Notes under the pieces: generated by a model
Seen by the model: only the letters and a program-made list of their open reading frames with translations
Told to the model about the DNA's origin: nothing
Database searches by the model: none
Shown: positions 39,944-48,153 of the stretch, piece by piece
Position numbering within the stretch: the stretch's first letter is position 1
Layout of the letters: each line of letters starts with the position of its first letter
Translations under genes and position numbers: made by a program
Assembly (NCBI GenBank): GCA_017999915.1
Contig: JAGNKX010000006.1
Coordinates: 1-64,000, forward strand
Length of the DNA: 64,000 bases
Origin: Spirochaetota bacterium
GTDB taxonomy: Bacteria > Spirochaetota > UBA4802 > UBA5550
Direction: 5' to 3'

Positions 39944-41506
39944 TTAACCCTTACGAGACGCGGCCGGCGACTGGTACATGATCCTTCCCCCCTTGATGAC
40001 CGCGAGGGGCTCACGGCAGGCCCTGATATCCCGGAGCGGGTCCTTCCCGAGGAGCACCAGGTCGCCCAGCTTGCCGGTTGCGATTGATCCGATCCTGTCT
40101 TCCATCCTGAGGATCCTGGCGTTGTTCAGGGTGGCGCAGCGGAGGGCCTCAAGGTTGGAAAAGCCGATGCGGGTCAGCATTTCCATTTCGCGCCAGATGG
40201 TGCCGTGATATGAATAGCCGACCCCAGCGTCGGTGCCGCAGCCGATCAGGACCCCGGCCTGCTTCATTTTTGCGAGATTGGCCGGGCCGTATTTCAGGAC
40301 GCCGAAATAGAGGTCCGACTTGGTGAGAAGTATCTTGCGCTGGTACAGCTCTTCGCAGGGATACTTCTTATAGCTTTTCAGCAGCTCCATGTTGAACCGG
40401 TGGAGCGACGGCTGCGCGTACCTGTCGTTGAAGTTGTAGAGAAAGTCCCTGCGATCCTTAAGCTCCTCGTCGATGTAGTCGCTGCGGAAATCGTCTGGGA
40501 GCTTATCGTATTGCTCCTCGTGGCAGAGGACCTGGGCCAGCTGCATGGTGGGGACGATGGAGAGCTTCTTCGCCGCCATCTGCCCGGCTTCCTTGTCTGT
40601 TATGGAGGCGTCGCCGATGGTGTGCTCCATGTTGATGCCGTACTCGATGGCCCGGTCGAAGCCGAACTTGCGGTGGATATGGGCCGTCACCGGCAGGTTG
40701 CGCTCCGCCGCCCAATCCTGGATGACCTTCAGGTGTTCCCCGGAGTAGGTGTCCAGCTTTTCCCTTCCGCACATGACGGAAACATTATCCATGGTGAGCT
40801 TTACGAAATCAGGCTTGCTTTCGTAATTCAGGGCGAGCTTCCGCTTCAAGTCGTTGATGTCGGTGAAGTGGCAGTTGGGATCGCCGGAGAAAGCCAGGAC
40901 CATGGCGCCGAAGGCGCTCACGAAGCGGATATCTATGTCGGGATGGCTGTTTTTAATATTGATAAACCTGGTGCAGTGGTTTATCCGCGGGCCTGCGATG
41001 GACCCTTTTTTTATCTTATCGAGGTACTTGGGGAGAAGCTTCGGCGCGGACCCGGCGTCGCGCACCGTGGTAACCCCGGCGTGGATCTGCTGGACGTAGT
41101 TCCGGTCAATCTGGATGAGGATGTCGTTCAGGAGCCCCGCGTCCGCGCCGTTGATGCAGGGGAGCGTGGTGTGGCAGTGGGCGTCTATGAGGCCGGGGAT
41201 GACGAATTTATTATCCCCGTCCATAACGCCGAAATCCGGCGAGGGAGGGTTCTTCGCCTCATCTATCCTGACGATTCTTTCATCAATGATGGTGATGCTC
41301 TGACCCCTTCTGATCTCGCCCTTCTCGACATCGACTATATTGCAATTCCTGATGAACAGGCCCTTCCTGGAATCTGACGCTGGAGGCTTCATTCCCTGGA
41401 GGGTGGAGCACCCGGTCTGGGAGCCGGCGATGGTGGCATAGGCCAGGGAGGCCGCCGACAGTTTCAGGAAATCCTTTCTGCTCATTGTTGTTTTATTGCC
41501 GCCCAT
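39944..41506 (-). CDS. Exported amidohydrolase (520 aa)
   Basis: Metal-dependent hydrolase of the urease/amidohydrolase superfamily. PGLIDAHCHTT gives the HxH metal ligands near residue 95, with further ligands in VTAHIHRK and MEHTIGDA and a GCGTDAGVGYS Asp late in the barrel. The N-terminus (MSRKDFLKLSAASLAYATIAGSQTGC) looks like a Tat-type signal with RK instead of RR, ending in Cys, so a secreted lipoprotein is possible. I chose ATG at 41506, five bases after CGGGGG, over an ATG at 41527 without ribosome site. Related proteins are annotated as imidazolonepropionase- or prolidase-like; substrate not readable. Confidence 0.85.
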   Translation of the reverse strand: MGGNKTTMSRKDFLKLSAASLAYATIAGSQTGCSTLQGMKPPASDSRKGLFIRNCNIVDVEKGEIRRGQSITIIDERIVRIDEAKNPPSPDFGVMDGDNKFVIPGLIDAHCHTTLPCINGADAGLLNDILIQIDRNYVQQIHAGVTTVRDAGSAPKLLPKYLDKIKKGSIAGPRINHCTRFINIKNSHPDIDIRFVSAFGAMVLAFSGDPNCHFTDINDLKRKLALNYESKPDFVKLTMDNVSVMCGREKLDTYSGEHLKVIQDWAAERNLPVTAHIHRKFGFDRAIEYGINMEHTIGDASITDKEAGQMAAKKLSIVPTMQLAQVLCHEEQYDKLPDDFRSDYIDEELKDRRDFLYNFNDRYAQPSLHRFNMELLKSYKKYPCEELYQRKILLTKSDLYFGVLKYGPANLAKMKQAGVLIGCGTDAGVGYSYHGTIWREMEMLTRIGFSNLEALRCATLNNARILRMEDRIGSIATGKLGDLVLLGKDPLRDIRACREPLAVIKGGRIMYQSPAASRKG

Positions 41507-41717
41507 GGAAACCCCCGAGGTCGTCATTGAGTATCGATCATTTCTGATCCAAAATATGAACCGATGGAGCTAATTATTGTCCAGATATAAATTGTTCTTT
41601 GACGGAATTTTTTGGTAGGAAGACGCGATAGTCGATCGCGTACACTGTATACACAATGCTTGAATCAGGGGCCGGATTATTTTACTCTGACACCCCGATG
41701 CAACAGGGCGCGTCATT

Positions 41718-42248
41718 TCAGCCGGGTAGGTTCACGATAATATCGCCATGGCAGTAACCCTTTTCATGCATCATGCAGGTGTCGGGATTCGGCTCAATGC
41801 GGTGTTCTATTCCCAAAGCATCGAGCCAGCAGCCAATCCTGTAGATGACACCGCAGGAGTAGCGGTCAATGCAGCCGGCCAGTTTTATTCCCTTGTAGGC
41901 AAAGCACTCTCCGGGCTCCCATTCCCACCTGAAAATGTTTGGAGGCAGCATCGTGGCATGGTAGTGCTTTAATATGGAAGCCGGCAGGACCATGTCCAAT
42001 GCCCTGATCATGAAATCCGCAAGGTCCGGAAAGGCGCCGAGATCCTGGGGCGTTATGCCCAGTATGGCCATGGTCCTCTGCATCTCCATTGACGCCATGG
42101 AGCGGATGGCTGCCCGGTTCAGTGCATTGGCTGTTTCGATTCCCAGGGTGTTCAGGGCGTTGAAAAACCACATGCCGTCATGGGTGAGCCATCCCTTGGC
42201 GAGATAATCCCGGATGCGGTACGGTGAAAGGTGCTGTAAAGAATCCAT
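41718..42248 (-). CDS. DUF6125-like protein (176 aa)
   Basis: Begins with a helix pair (IRDYLAKGWLTHDGMWFFNALNTLGIETANALN) and ALNRAAIRSMASMEMQRTM, a pattern I associate with DUF6125. The second half has conserved Cys and Trp (FRWEWEPGECFAYKGI, AGCIDRYSCGVIYRIGCWLDAL, CMMHEKGYCHGDI). About six cysteines could bind metal. Function unknown. Third and last gene of an operon with TetR and a two-cluster ferredoxin protein; GGAGG before the ATG. The association of an Fe-S reductase-like protein with this domain suggests a redox or reductive detoxification role (inference). Confidence 0.65.
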   Translation of the reverse strand: MDSLQHLSPYRIRDYLAKGWLTHDGMWFFNALNTLGIETANALNRAAIRSMASMEMQRTMAILGITPQDLGAFPDLADFMIRALDMVLPASILKHYHATMLPPNIFRWEWEPGECFAYKGIKLAGCIDRYSCGVIYRIGCWLDALGIEHRIEPNPDTCMMHEKGYCHGDIIVNLPG

Positions 42249-42264
42249 GATAAACCTCCGCGAT

Positions 42265-43329
42265 TTACATCTTGCCGCGCTCTTTTGCGATCTTCACATA
42301 GGTGGTCATGAAATTCTCGGAGGGCACATAGAGCGAATCATCCGGTTTCTTTTCGAGCCTCACCGCCCCCGAGGGACAGCCGGTGGCGCAGTTTCCGCAG
42401 CCTATGCAGCGCCTGTGATCGATGGTCGCGGTCCCGTCGGCCATGGCGATGGCGTCCATCTGGCACCGGTCAACGCAGGCCTCGCACCCTGAGCAGGAGG
42501 AGCCGTCCACCGCGGCGCGATAATTGCTTCGCGCCGCCTCCGCCGGGTTCGGCTGCATTTTCAGGGAGCGGAGCAGGCCGCAGCAGTCGCCGCAGCACAT
42601 GCAGAAGCCCCCGCCCTTTTGGGTGTTGGCCATCTGGATCACCAGGGGCGCGGCGTCGAGGTTCTTCTTCACGAGGGCCTTCGCTTCGTCCGGGCCCAAG
42701 TACCGTCCCATGCCGTTTTCGACGTAGAAATCGGCCTGGGTGCCGAAGGAGAAGCAGGCCTCGAGGGGCATATCGCACCCCTTGCCGAGGAGACCGCTCG
42801 CCTTGCGGCAGAAACATTCCGCGACCATGATCGTCTTCTGCTCGCCGAGGATCTTCATGACATCATCGTAGGGGGCGATGGAGGCCCCGGCGGCCACGTC
42901 CCTGTCGACCGGCACCGATCGCATCAGGGGGGTCGCGGTGGCGGTGATCGATCGGCCGAAACCTCCCTCGTAGTTGGCTTCCATCTCCCGGGCGAGGTCC
43001 TTGTCCAGGTGACCCACCTGGAACTCCATGATGCCGATGATGAAGGGAATGGCGCCGTATTTCACGGAATCGGGCCGGCGCAGCCGGAACAGGAGGCCAC
43101 GCTTCGCCATGTCTTCCATGTGGCCGGCCAGCTCCTCCTCGCCGCGGCCAAGTCTTTTCGCTGCGTCCGCCGGCGTCTCCAGCATCGGGGTCATCTGGAG
43201 AAAGAGCGAGGCGTCTTTCTCCGTAAAGAGCCGCCTGAGGATCGCCATATCGCCCCTGTTCTCTGTCCTGGGGAACCCGGTCGACATGGCGTCGAGACGC
43301 TCCCGCAATTGTTCATATACATCGCCCAT
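42265..43329 (-). CDS. 4Fe-4S ferredoxin-domain protein (354 aa)
   Basis: The C-terminal part has two classical cluster motifs, CSGCEACVDRCQMDA and CIGCGNCATGCPSGA (about 275-320), preceded by a separate Cys-rich knot (FCMCCGDCCGLL, near 245-256) that may hold a third metal site. The N-terminal 130 residues look like a winged-helix-like/helical domain (TPADAAKRLGRGEEELAGHMEDMAKRGLLFRL), followed by a conserved helical region (CFCRKASGLLGKGC). AAAGGAGG lies before the ATG. It is 16 bp upstream of the DUF6125-like gene and 20 bp downstream of the TetR gene. Probably an electron carrier for a partner enzyme not encoded here, or for the DUF6125-like protein. Confidence 0.85.
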   Translation of the reverse strand: MGDVYEQLRERLDAMSTGFPRTENRGDMAILRRLFTEKDASLFLQMTPMLETPADAAKRLGRGEEELAGHMEDMAKRGLLFRLRRPDSVKYGAIPFIIGIMEFQVGHLDKDLAREMEANYEGGFGRSITATATPLMRSVPVDRDVAAGASIAPYDDVMKILGEQKTIMVAECFCRKASGLLGKGCDMPLEACFSFGTQADFYVENGMGRYLGPDEAKALVKKNLDAAPLVIQMANTQKGGGFCMCCGDCCGLLRSLKMQPNPAEAARSNYRAAVDGSSCSGCEACVDRCQMDAIAMADGTATIDHRRCIGCGNCATGCPSGAVRLEKKPDDSLYVPSENFMTTYVKIAKERGKM

Positions 43330-43349
43330 GACCCGCCTCCTTTGATTTT

Positions 43350-43973
43350 TTATATAGTATTCTGTTCCGACGTCGTCGCCAGTGCGCGCCAGACCGCGTC
43401 GGCGATCAGCTCAATGGCTTTTTCCAGGGGAGTTGCAGCCTGCCCTGAAAGGTGGACCCTGGAATATTCCTGGCAGGGACCCATCATGATGGCCGGGTAC
43501 AGGTCCGGCGTGAGGCGCCGGATCGTTCCCGCCTCGATATGCTTTTTGAACCAGGACGATACTTCCTTGTAAAATCCCTCGTTCAATTTCGCAAACTCAT
43601 CCTCCGTGTCGCCCATGAAATCGGCATGGCGCTTCTGGAAGAGATAGCGGGCCCATTCCCGGTTTTTATCGACCCAATGCAAATGGTAACTGATGATGGC
43701 GGTCACACCGTTCCGCGCCCCTGTCTCCGATTGAAGGGCCTTGATGTAACCCTGCTGGTAATCCCTGATCCCTTCGATATAGACGGCCGCAGCGAGCTGC
43801 TCCTTGGACTTGAAATGGTGGTAGAGGCTCCCGACGCTCATGCCGGACCGGGCGCACACGTCGCTGATGCTTGTCTCGGTGAAGCCCTTTTCTGAAAAGC
43901 AGGCGAGGGCTCCATGGATAACTTTGAGTTTACGTCCCGGAGACGCGGAATGTTTAGATTTGAGTTTTTTCAT
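43350..43973 (-). CDS. TetR-family transcriptional regulator (207 aa)
   Basis: N-terminal helix-turn-helix at about 15-65 (VIHGALACFSEKGFTETSISDVCARSGMSVGSLYHHFKSKEQL) is clear. The C-terminal ligand-binding half has no close subfamily signature. It leads the TetR / Fe-S / DUF6125 operon and presumably represses it. A 17-bp palindrome built on TTAGAAT lies 36-52 bp upstream of its ATG, overlapping the promoter region, and is the obvious operator candidate. Confidence 0.92.
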   Translation of the reverse strand: MKKLKSKHSASPGRKLKVIHGALACFSEKGFTETSISDVCARSGMSVGSLYHHFKSKEQLAAAVYIEGIRDYQQGYIKALQSETGARNGVTAIISYHLHWVDKNREWARYLFQKRHADFMGDTEDEFAKLNEGFYKEVSSWFKKHIEAGTIRRLTPDLYPAIMMGPCQEYSRVHLSGQAATPLEKAIELIADAVWRALATTSEQNTI

Positions 43974-43995
43974 GGGTTAACTGTTAAATCTTAAA

Positions 43996-44033
43996 TTAGA
44001 ATTATATTTTAGAATAATATTCTAATATGTCAA
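43996..44033 (-). promoter_or_regulatory. Operator/promoter of the TetR operon
   Basis: TTAGAAT-AAT-ATTCTAA (44009-44025) is a perfect 7-bp-arm palindrome, and a third TTAGAAT half-site lies at 43996-44002. On the minus strand TTGACA (44033-44028) is just upstream, so a repressor on the palindrome would cover the promoter spacer. The -10 is poor at ideal spacing (AAAATA), and TATAAT at 44006-44001 gives a 21-bp spacer. Confidence 0.6.
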
Positions 44034-44046
44034 CAATAAAATAGTA

Positions 44047-44332
44047 GGGGGTCAGAGTAATGTGGATTGGCGATGTTGATTATTTAAACAAAAATATTTA
44101 AATGTATAATTATTTGTGGTGAAAATTTTACCGATTGTTATCGGTGGATAGAATTATTTTTAATTGGCGCAGTTTATTTTCCCCTGCAACCGATAACTAT
44201 CGGAATCAATCGTGGGGTCAGAGCAACCAGGGACGATAACAATCGTTAAAAGCCCGTCAAAATTACTATCTGCTCTGACTCCACAGTGGCTCACCTACCG
44301 GTAACAACCGCCTATCAGCCGATAACTATCGG
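44047..44332. repeat. Cluster of CCGATAAC palindromes and GGGGTCAGAG repeats
   Basis: Four 14-bp palindromes of the type CCGATAACTATCGG: 44131-44144, 44190-44203, 44233-44246 (arms changed to ACGAT/ATCGT) and 44319-44332. Interleaved are GGGGTCAGAGTAA (44047-44060), GGGGTCAGAGCAA (44214-44226) and its inverse CTCTGACTCC (44273-44282). A further inverse copy (TTACTCTGACACCCC) lies at 41682-41696. GGGGTCAGAG repeats are typical dispersed REP/MITE-like sequences. There is no gene in this stretch. Confidence 0.6.
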
Positions 44333-44342
44333 AAAAATACAA

Positions 44343-44446
44343 AGCCCATGGCATTAAGTTGCGCCATGGGCTCGTAAATGCAGCATTTAGCAGTTTGCTG
44401 AAAAACAGCAAACCACCATTGAAAAACTCCAGGGAAGGAGTTTTTC
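44343..44446 (-). terminator. Three hairpins downstream of the porin gene
   Basis: 44421-44446 (GAAAAACTCC / GGAGTTTTTC) lies 10 bp after the porin stop and ends in a T run on the minus strand: a likely intrinsic terminator. Two more perfect stems follow, 44393-44413 (GTTTGCTG/CAGCAAAC) and 44343-44372 (AGCCCATGGC/GCCATGGGCT). Confidence 0.65.
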
Positions 44447-44455
44447 AGGTAACAG

Positions 44456-45850
44456 TTAGAAGGATATTTCCGCTTTTACATAAACCCGCTTCGTATCCTT
44501 GGGGTCCTTGGCCGGGACAAAGGCATAGGTGCTGGCGCCGTTGAATACCGCATTGAACCAGTTAGTGCCGGCAGATTGCGTTTCCAGGTACCGGAGCTCC
44601 CGGGGTTTCCTTACGATATATCTCTGGAGCTCGCCGCCAAGAAGGATGCGGACATTTTGGTTGAACTTCCATCCGATCCCCAGCGCATAGAGAAGGGAAA
44701 CCCTTTCCTTATGGTATTCGGTGTCGGTGTAGGCTTTCTGGGTTGTTTTCCTCTGGAGTCCATAGACAAAGCGGCCAGTGACAAGCAGCGGGGCTTCGGG
44801 AACCACTGCGCCGAGGTTGAAGTTGAAAAATGTGTCTATGATCATGTATCCCCGTCTCAGCTTCGGGTAAAAATAAAGCTCTGCGCCGTTCCATTTATAG
44901 GCCGAATTGAATTTCGACGCCAGGCCCACGGTGGTGATATAGGGAAAGGAATGGGTCGCGCCGATCTTGATCAGGTCTGTCGAATAGATGATGCCATAGC
45001 CGTAGTATTCGCGCTTCGCCTTTTTGCCGGTGTAGTCGTATTTGTCAGTGATCTCATTCCTGCCGAATCCGAGGAGGTAGAGGTCCTTGACCGGGCTCAC
45101 CTGGGCGATGTAGGTGGCGGCCTTGTACGAGTTCGACTCGTCTTTTTTAAATCCGCCGCCGTTGGTAAAGGAGCCTGACAGGGTCAGGTATTTCTTCACG
45201 CCGAAGGAGGCCTTGATGCCCAGGTCGGCGGAGTTGTCCAGTGACTGGCCGATAACGTTTTTCGATTGGTCGATGTAGTTCTGGCTGATCCAGCGGTAAT
45301 CGCTGATCTTATCAATAAGGCTTATGGTCGGGGTCTCTAAAAGGCCGCCGGTAGCGCCTATCCATACCGGGCCGAAATCCTTTTTAGCTTCGATATAGGC
45401 GTATTTCAGGAAAATGTGGAACGCGGCGTTGGTGTCGGCCGCCGGCGTTACCTGGCCGTCCACGTCCGTTGTCAGCCGGGCGGTCAGGATATCGTTGATC
45501 TTGTACCTGATATCGAGGTAGGCGCGGTTGATTCTGAATGAGTTGTTGTTCTTCTCCTGGTAGGAGCTCGGGTCCTTTTTCGCTAGTCCCACCTTGTCGA
45601 AGGTGGAGGGGTCCTTGTGGCCCCACTGGCTGATCCAGTCCATGTAGATCTTTACCCCGATATCGAGGCGGCGGTAGATGTCCTTGATGGCTTCGAGGGC
45701 CTTGTCGTCGCTTTTCCTGTCTCCCTTCTTTTCTTCCACGGCGGCTTTCTTGTCGTCGTCTTTTTTTTCCTGCTTCTCCTGTGAAAATACAGCGCTGCTG
45801 CTCAGGACAATGACGGTCCCTATGATTAGTGACAGTATTTTATTACTCAT
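44456..45850 (-). CDS. Outer-membrane porin, probably phosphate-induced (464 aa)
   Basis: Signal peptide 1-23 (ending AVFSQ), a highly charged Lys/Asp/Glu segment to about 55, a short helix (KALEAIKDIYRRL; OprP/OprO-like porins also start with a coiled-coil trimer segment), then a long strand-rich barrel ending in KRVYVKAEISF with terminal Phe. Strands such as SFRINRAYLDIRYKI and LTARLTTDVDG resemble phosphate/polyphosphate-selective porins. ATG at 45850 has GGAGG five bases upstream. Three phased Pho boxes precede it and pstS is the next gene upstream, so a role in phosphate uptake across the outer membrane is well supported by context, less by sequence. Confidence 0.82.
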   Translation of the reverse strand: MSNKILSLIIGTVIVLSSSAVFSQEKQEKKDDDKKAAVEEKKGDRKSDDKALEAIKDIYRRLDIGVKIYMDWISQWGHKDPSTFDKVGLAKKDPSSYQEKNNNSFRINRAYLDIRYKINDILTARLTTDVDGQVTPAADTNAAFHIFLKYAYIEAKKDFGPVWIGATGGLLETPTISLIDKISDYRWISQNYIDQSKNVIGQSLDNSADLGIKASFGVKKYLTLSGSFTNGGGFKKDESNSYKAATYIAQVSPVKDLYLLGFGRNEITDKYDYTGKKAKREYYGYGIIYSTDLIKIGATHSFPYITTVGLASKFNSAYKWNGAELYFYPKLRRGYMIIDTFFNFNLGAVVPEAPLLVTGRFVYGLQRKTTQKAYTDTEYHKERVSLLYALGIGWKFNQNVRILLGGELQRYIVRKPRELRYLETQSAGTNWFNAVFNGASTYAFVPAKDPKDTKRVYVKAEISF

Positions 45851-45908
45851 ATAATCCTCCACGTAAGTGTTTAATATGTGATGCGGGGAATAAATATCCC
45901 GGCATTAT

Positions 45909-45926
45909 GTGAACTTTCAAGTTCAC
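45909..45926. repeat. 18-bp palindrome in the porin leader
   Basis: GTGAACTT-TC-AAGTTCAC, 59 bp upstream of the porin ATG and downstream of the Pho boxes. It could be an operator for a second regulator or a leader hairpin. Confidence 0.45.
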
Positions 45927-45968
45927 AGGAAATATAGACACTGATTCATGAAGAAAAAATTATGGTCC

Positions 45969-45996
45969 TGTAAATAAATTGTGAAATAGAGGTGAA
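45969..45996 (-). promoter_or_regulatory. Pho box (three phased repeats) upstream of the porin
   Basis: Minus-strand hexamers TTCACC (45991-45996), TTCACA (45980-45985) and TTTACA (45969-45974) have starts exactly 11 bp apart. They fit TT(A/C/T)A(C/T)A, with one mismatch in the first. Confidence 0.6.
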
Positions 45997-46050
45997 TGGA
46001 TAAACTGGCGCTGTGTAATAATAATTTTTATTTTGAATATAATGAAAAAA

Positions 46051-46083
46051 AACCGGATCGGCATCAGGACGACCCGGTTTTTT
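46051..46083. terminator. Intrinsic terminator after pstS
   Basis: AACCGGATCG and CGACCCGGTT pair with one mismatch around a 9-nt loop. An A run on the left serves as the T run for the leftward pstS transcript, which ends 20 bp earlier. It separates pstS from the porin gene. Confidence 0.75.
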
Positions 46084-46102
46084 GATTTTTTGGGGTATTT
46101 AT

Positions 46103-46930
46103 TTACAGGGGAATGTATCCGGCTTCTTTTACCAGGGCCTGGCCTGCGGCGCCCATCAGGTAATCGATGAATCTTTTCGCGTTATTCGATAGCTTGTTTT
46201 CGTTGATATACATGTACAGTTTCCGTGATACAGGGAATTTGCCCGATTTGCCGTTTTCTATGGTGACGTCGACGCCGTTGACGGTGACGCCCTTGACCGT
46301 GTCGTTGATATAGCCGAAACCGACATAGCCGATCGCCTTGGCGTTGCCGGCGACGGTCGTCACGATGGCGCCATTGGAGGCCTGCAGGAGCGCGTCGCCC
46401 CGAACATCGGTCTTCTTCATGACCTTTTCATGCCAGATCTCATAGGTGCCGGAGCTGGTATCGCGGGAAATGACGACGATGTTCTCATCCTTGCCGCCCA
46501 GCTCCTTCCAGTTCTTGATCGAGCCGTCATAGATGGCTTTGAGCTGGTCCATGGTAAGGTTTTTTACCGGGTTCGACGGGTGCACGATGGGCACGATCAT
46601 GTCATAGGCTATGAGAATTTCTTTGACCTGGATCTCTTTCTTCTTTGCGGATTCCTTTTCTTCAGCCTTCATTTCGCGGGATGAGTTGGCGATATCGCAG
46701 CCGCCGTCGACGAGGGCCTTGATGCCGTTCCCGGATCCGCTTCCCTCGACGAAGACGTTGATGCCTTCCGCTTTTTTAAAGGCTTCCGCCGCCTTCTGCG
46801 TTATGGGCAGGACGGTGGTTGATCCTTTGACCACGACGCGGTTTCCCTTGTCCTTCTTGCAGGAAACGAATGTGACGGTCATGGCTGCCGAAAGCAGGGC
46901 GGCACAGGCCATTAATAATATTTTCTTCAT
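46103..46930 (-). CDS. pstS: Phosphate ABC transporter periplasmic binding protein
   Basis: 275 residues with a lipoprotein signal (MKKILLMACAALLSAAMTVTFVSC-KK). The PBP-like fold carries the phosphate-contacting segments KGSTTVLPI, NSSREMKAEE and SRDTSSGTYEIW. It captures phosphate for the PstCA permease encoded 8-9 kb away. Four phased Pho boxes lie 63-101 bp upstream of the ATG. It is monocistronic: the permease, ATPase and binding protein of this transporter are in three separate transcription units here. Confidence 0.94.
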   Translation of the reverse strand: MKKILLMACAALLSAAMTVTFVSCKKDKGNRVVVKGSTTVLPITQKAAEAFKKAEGINVFVEGSGSGNGIKALVDGGCDIANSSREMKAEEKESAKKKEIQVKEILIAYDMIVPIVHPSNPVKNLTMDQLKAIYDGSIKNWKELGGKDENIVVISRDTSSGTYEIWHEKVMKKTDVRGDALLQASNGAIVTTVAGNAKAIGYVGFGYINDTVKGVTVNGVDVTIENGKSGKFPVSRKLYMYINENKLSNNAKRFIDYLMGAAGQALVKEAGYIPL

Positions 46931-46992
46931 TTAATAATCCTCCTGGATATGTATTGAATTAATAAGATTGTATGGCTTCAATTTAAAGAAAA

Positions 46993-47031
46993 TATGAAGA
47001 ACTTATGAATATGATGTTAATTATATGTTAC
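46993..47031 (-). promoter_or_regulatory. Pho box (four phased repeats) upstream of pstS
   Basis: Minus-strand hexamers GTAACA (47026-47031), TTAACA (47015-47020), TTCATA (47004-47009) and TTCATA (46993-46998) are separated by exactly 5 bp each. Three fit TT(A/C/T)A(C/T)A exactly, one with a single mismatch. Confidence 0.75.
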
Positions 47032-47163
47032 ATAATAATGAGATTATGATGCCGCCTCCAGGAACATAAAGCCGCGTTATATTTAACAGATTATCGCCTG
47101 CATGATTTTACCGGGCTGTTTCAGCCCTGATGATGGCAGGACCTATTCCTGGACGCCATGATA

Positions 47164-47202
47164 TTAACAAAATCTTTACAATAATGTTATATTTCTTTAA
47201 CA
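47164..47202 (+). promoter_or_regulatory. Pho box (four phased repeats) upstream of pstB-phoU-phoB-phoR
   Basis: Plus-strand hexamers TTAACA (47164), TTTACA (47175), GTTATA (47186) and TTAACA (47197) are 11 bp apart. They end 181 bp before the pstB ATG, leaving a long leader that includes a decayed GGA-loop hairpin at 47290-47303. Confidence 0.72.
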
Positions 47203-47289
47203 GATAATAGGAATTATAGTAATGATGAAAATTGATGCCAAGTTGATTGCGGAGAGGCGTTTACCTCATCGGCCCGGGACCCTGTGAAA

Positions 47290-47303
47290 GCGACGGATGT
47301 CGC
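47290..47303 (+). repeat. Decayed GGA-loop hairpin in the pstB leader
   Basis: GCGAC-GGAT-GTCGC followed by ATTGCCGG. This matches the first half of the paired hairpins at 4303-4342 and 34935-34973. It would be part of the pstB mRNA leader. Confidence 0.5.
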
Positions 47304-47383
47304 ATTGCCGGTGAAAAACGAAACGAAATTCTTGATAATTCCTATTTTTTAAGGGACCCAGATATTATAAGCAGGCATATGAC

Positions 47384-48139
47384 ATGACGGTAAAAATAAC
47401 CACGTCAAATCTTACGTTTTATTATGGAAGCGTTCCGGCGATCAAAAACGTTTCCCTGACCGTTAAGAGCAATACGGTGCTCGCCCTCATAGGGCCGTCC
47501 GGATGCGGAAAATCGACCTTTCTGCGCTGCATAAACCGCATGAACGATATCATACCGAACACCAGGGTCGAGGGGGACCTGAGCATCGACGGCGATTCGA
47601 TATTTCACCCGAAGTATAACGTGACCGCCCTGCGCCGCAGGGTCGGCATGGTGTTCCAGAAGTCCAACCCCTTTCCGAAATCCATTTTTGAAAATATCGC
47701 CTATGGCCTCAGGATCAACGGCATCAGGGACAAATACGAGATCGAGAGCATAGTGGAGAAATCCCTTAAAAGCACCGCCCTCTGGGACGAGGTCAAGGAC
47801 CGCCTGGACGAGTCGGCCCTGGGCCTGTCCGGCGGCCAGCAGCAGCGGCTCTGCATTGCCCGCACCATAGCGGTCCAGCCGGAAGTGATACTCATGGACG
47901 AGCCGGCGTCGGCCCTGGATCCCATATCCACGCAGAAGATCGAGGAATTGATACAGGACCTCAAAAAGAACTACACCATCATCATCGTAACGCACAATAT
48001 GCAGCAGGCGGCGCGGGTGAGCGATGAAACGGCCTTTTTCTACCTGGGAGACCTGATAGAAATTAATTCGACCGAGAAGATATTTACCAAGCCGGACATA
48101 GAAATGACTGAAAATTATATCACCGGGAAGTTCGGATAA
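47384..48139 (+). CDS. pstB: Phosphate ABC transporter ATPase
   Basis: 251 residues. Walker A GPSGCGKS (37-44), ABC signature LSGGQQQR (148-155), Walker B VILMDEP (168-174), switch His in [13 protein letters not shown]. The MNDIIP and [12 protein letters not shown] segments are characteristic of PstB. It powers phosphate import through PstC-PstA. First gene of pstB-phoU-phoB-phoR, 14 bp before phoU. Expected to be induced by phosphate limitation through the upstream Pho boxes. Confidence 0.96.
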   Translation: MTVKITTSNLTFYYGSVPAIKNVSLTVKSNTVLALIGPSGCGKSTFLRCINRMNDIIPNTRVEGDLSIDGDSIFHPKYNVTALRRRVGMVFQKSNPFPKSIFENIAYGLRINGIRDKYEIESIVEKSLKSTALWDEVKDRLDESALGLSGGQQQRLCIARTIAVQPEVILMDEPASALDPISTQKIEELIQDLKKNYTIIIVTHNMQQAARVSDETAFFYLGDLIEINSTEKIFTKPDIEMTENYITGKFG

Positions 48140-48153
48140 TAAGGGGGGAGTCG

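Noticed and set aside
43996-44033. Considered as a Pho-type repeat because of TTAGAA units
   Set aside because: Half-sites are 13 bp and then 10 bp apart, with the last inverted, so the pattern is a palindromic TetR operator, not an 11-bp direct-repeat Pho box.
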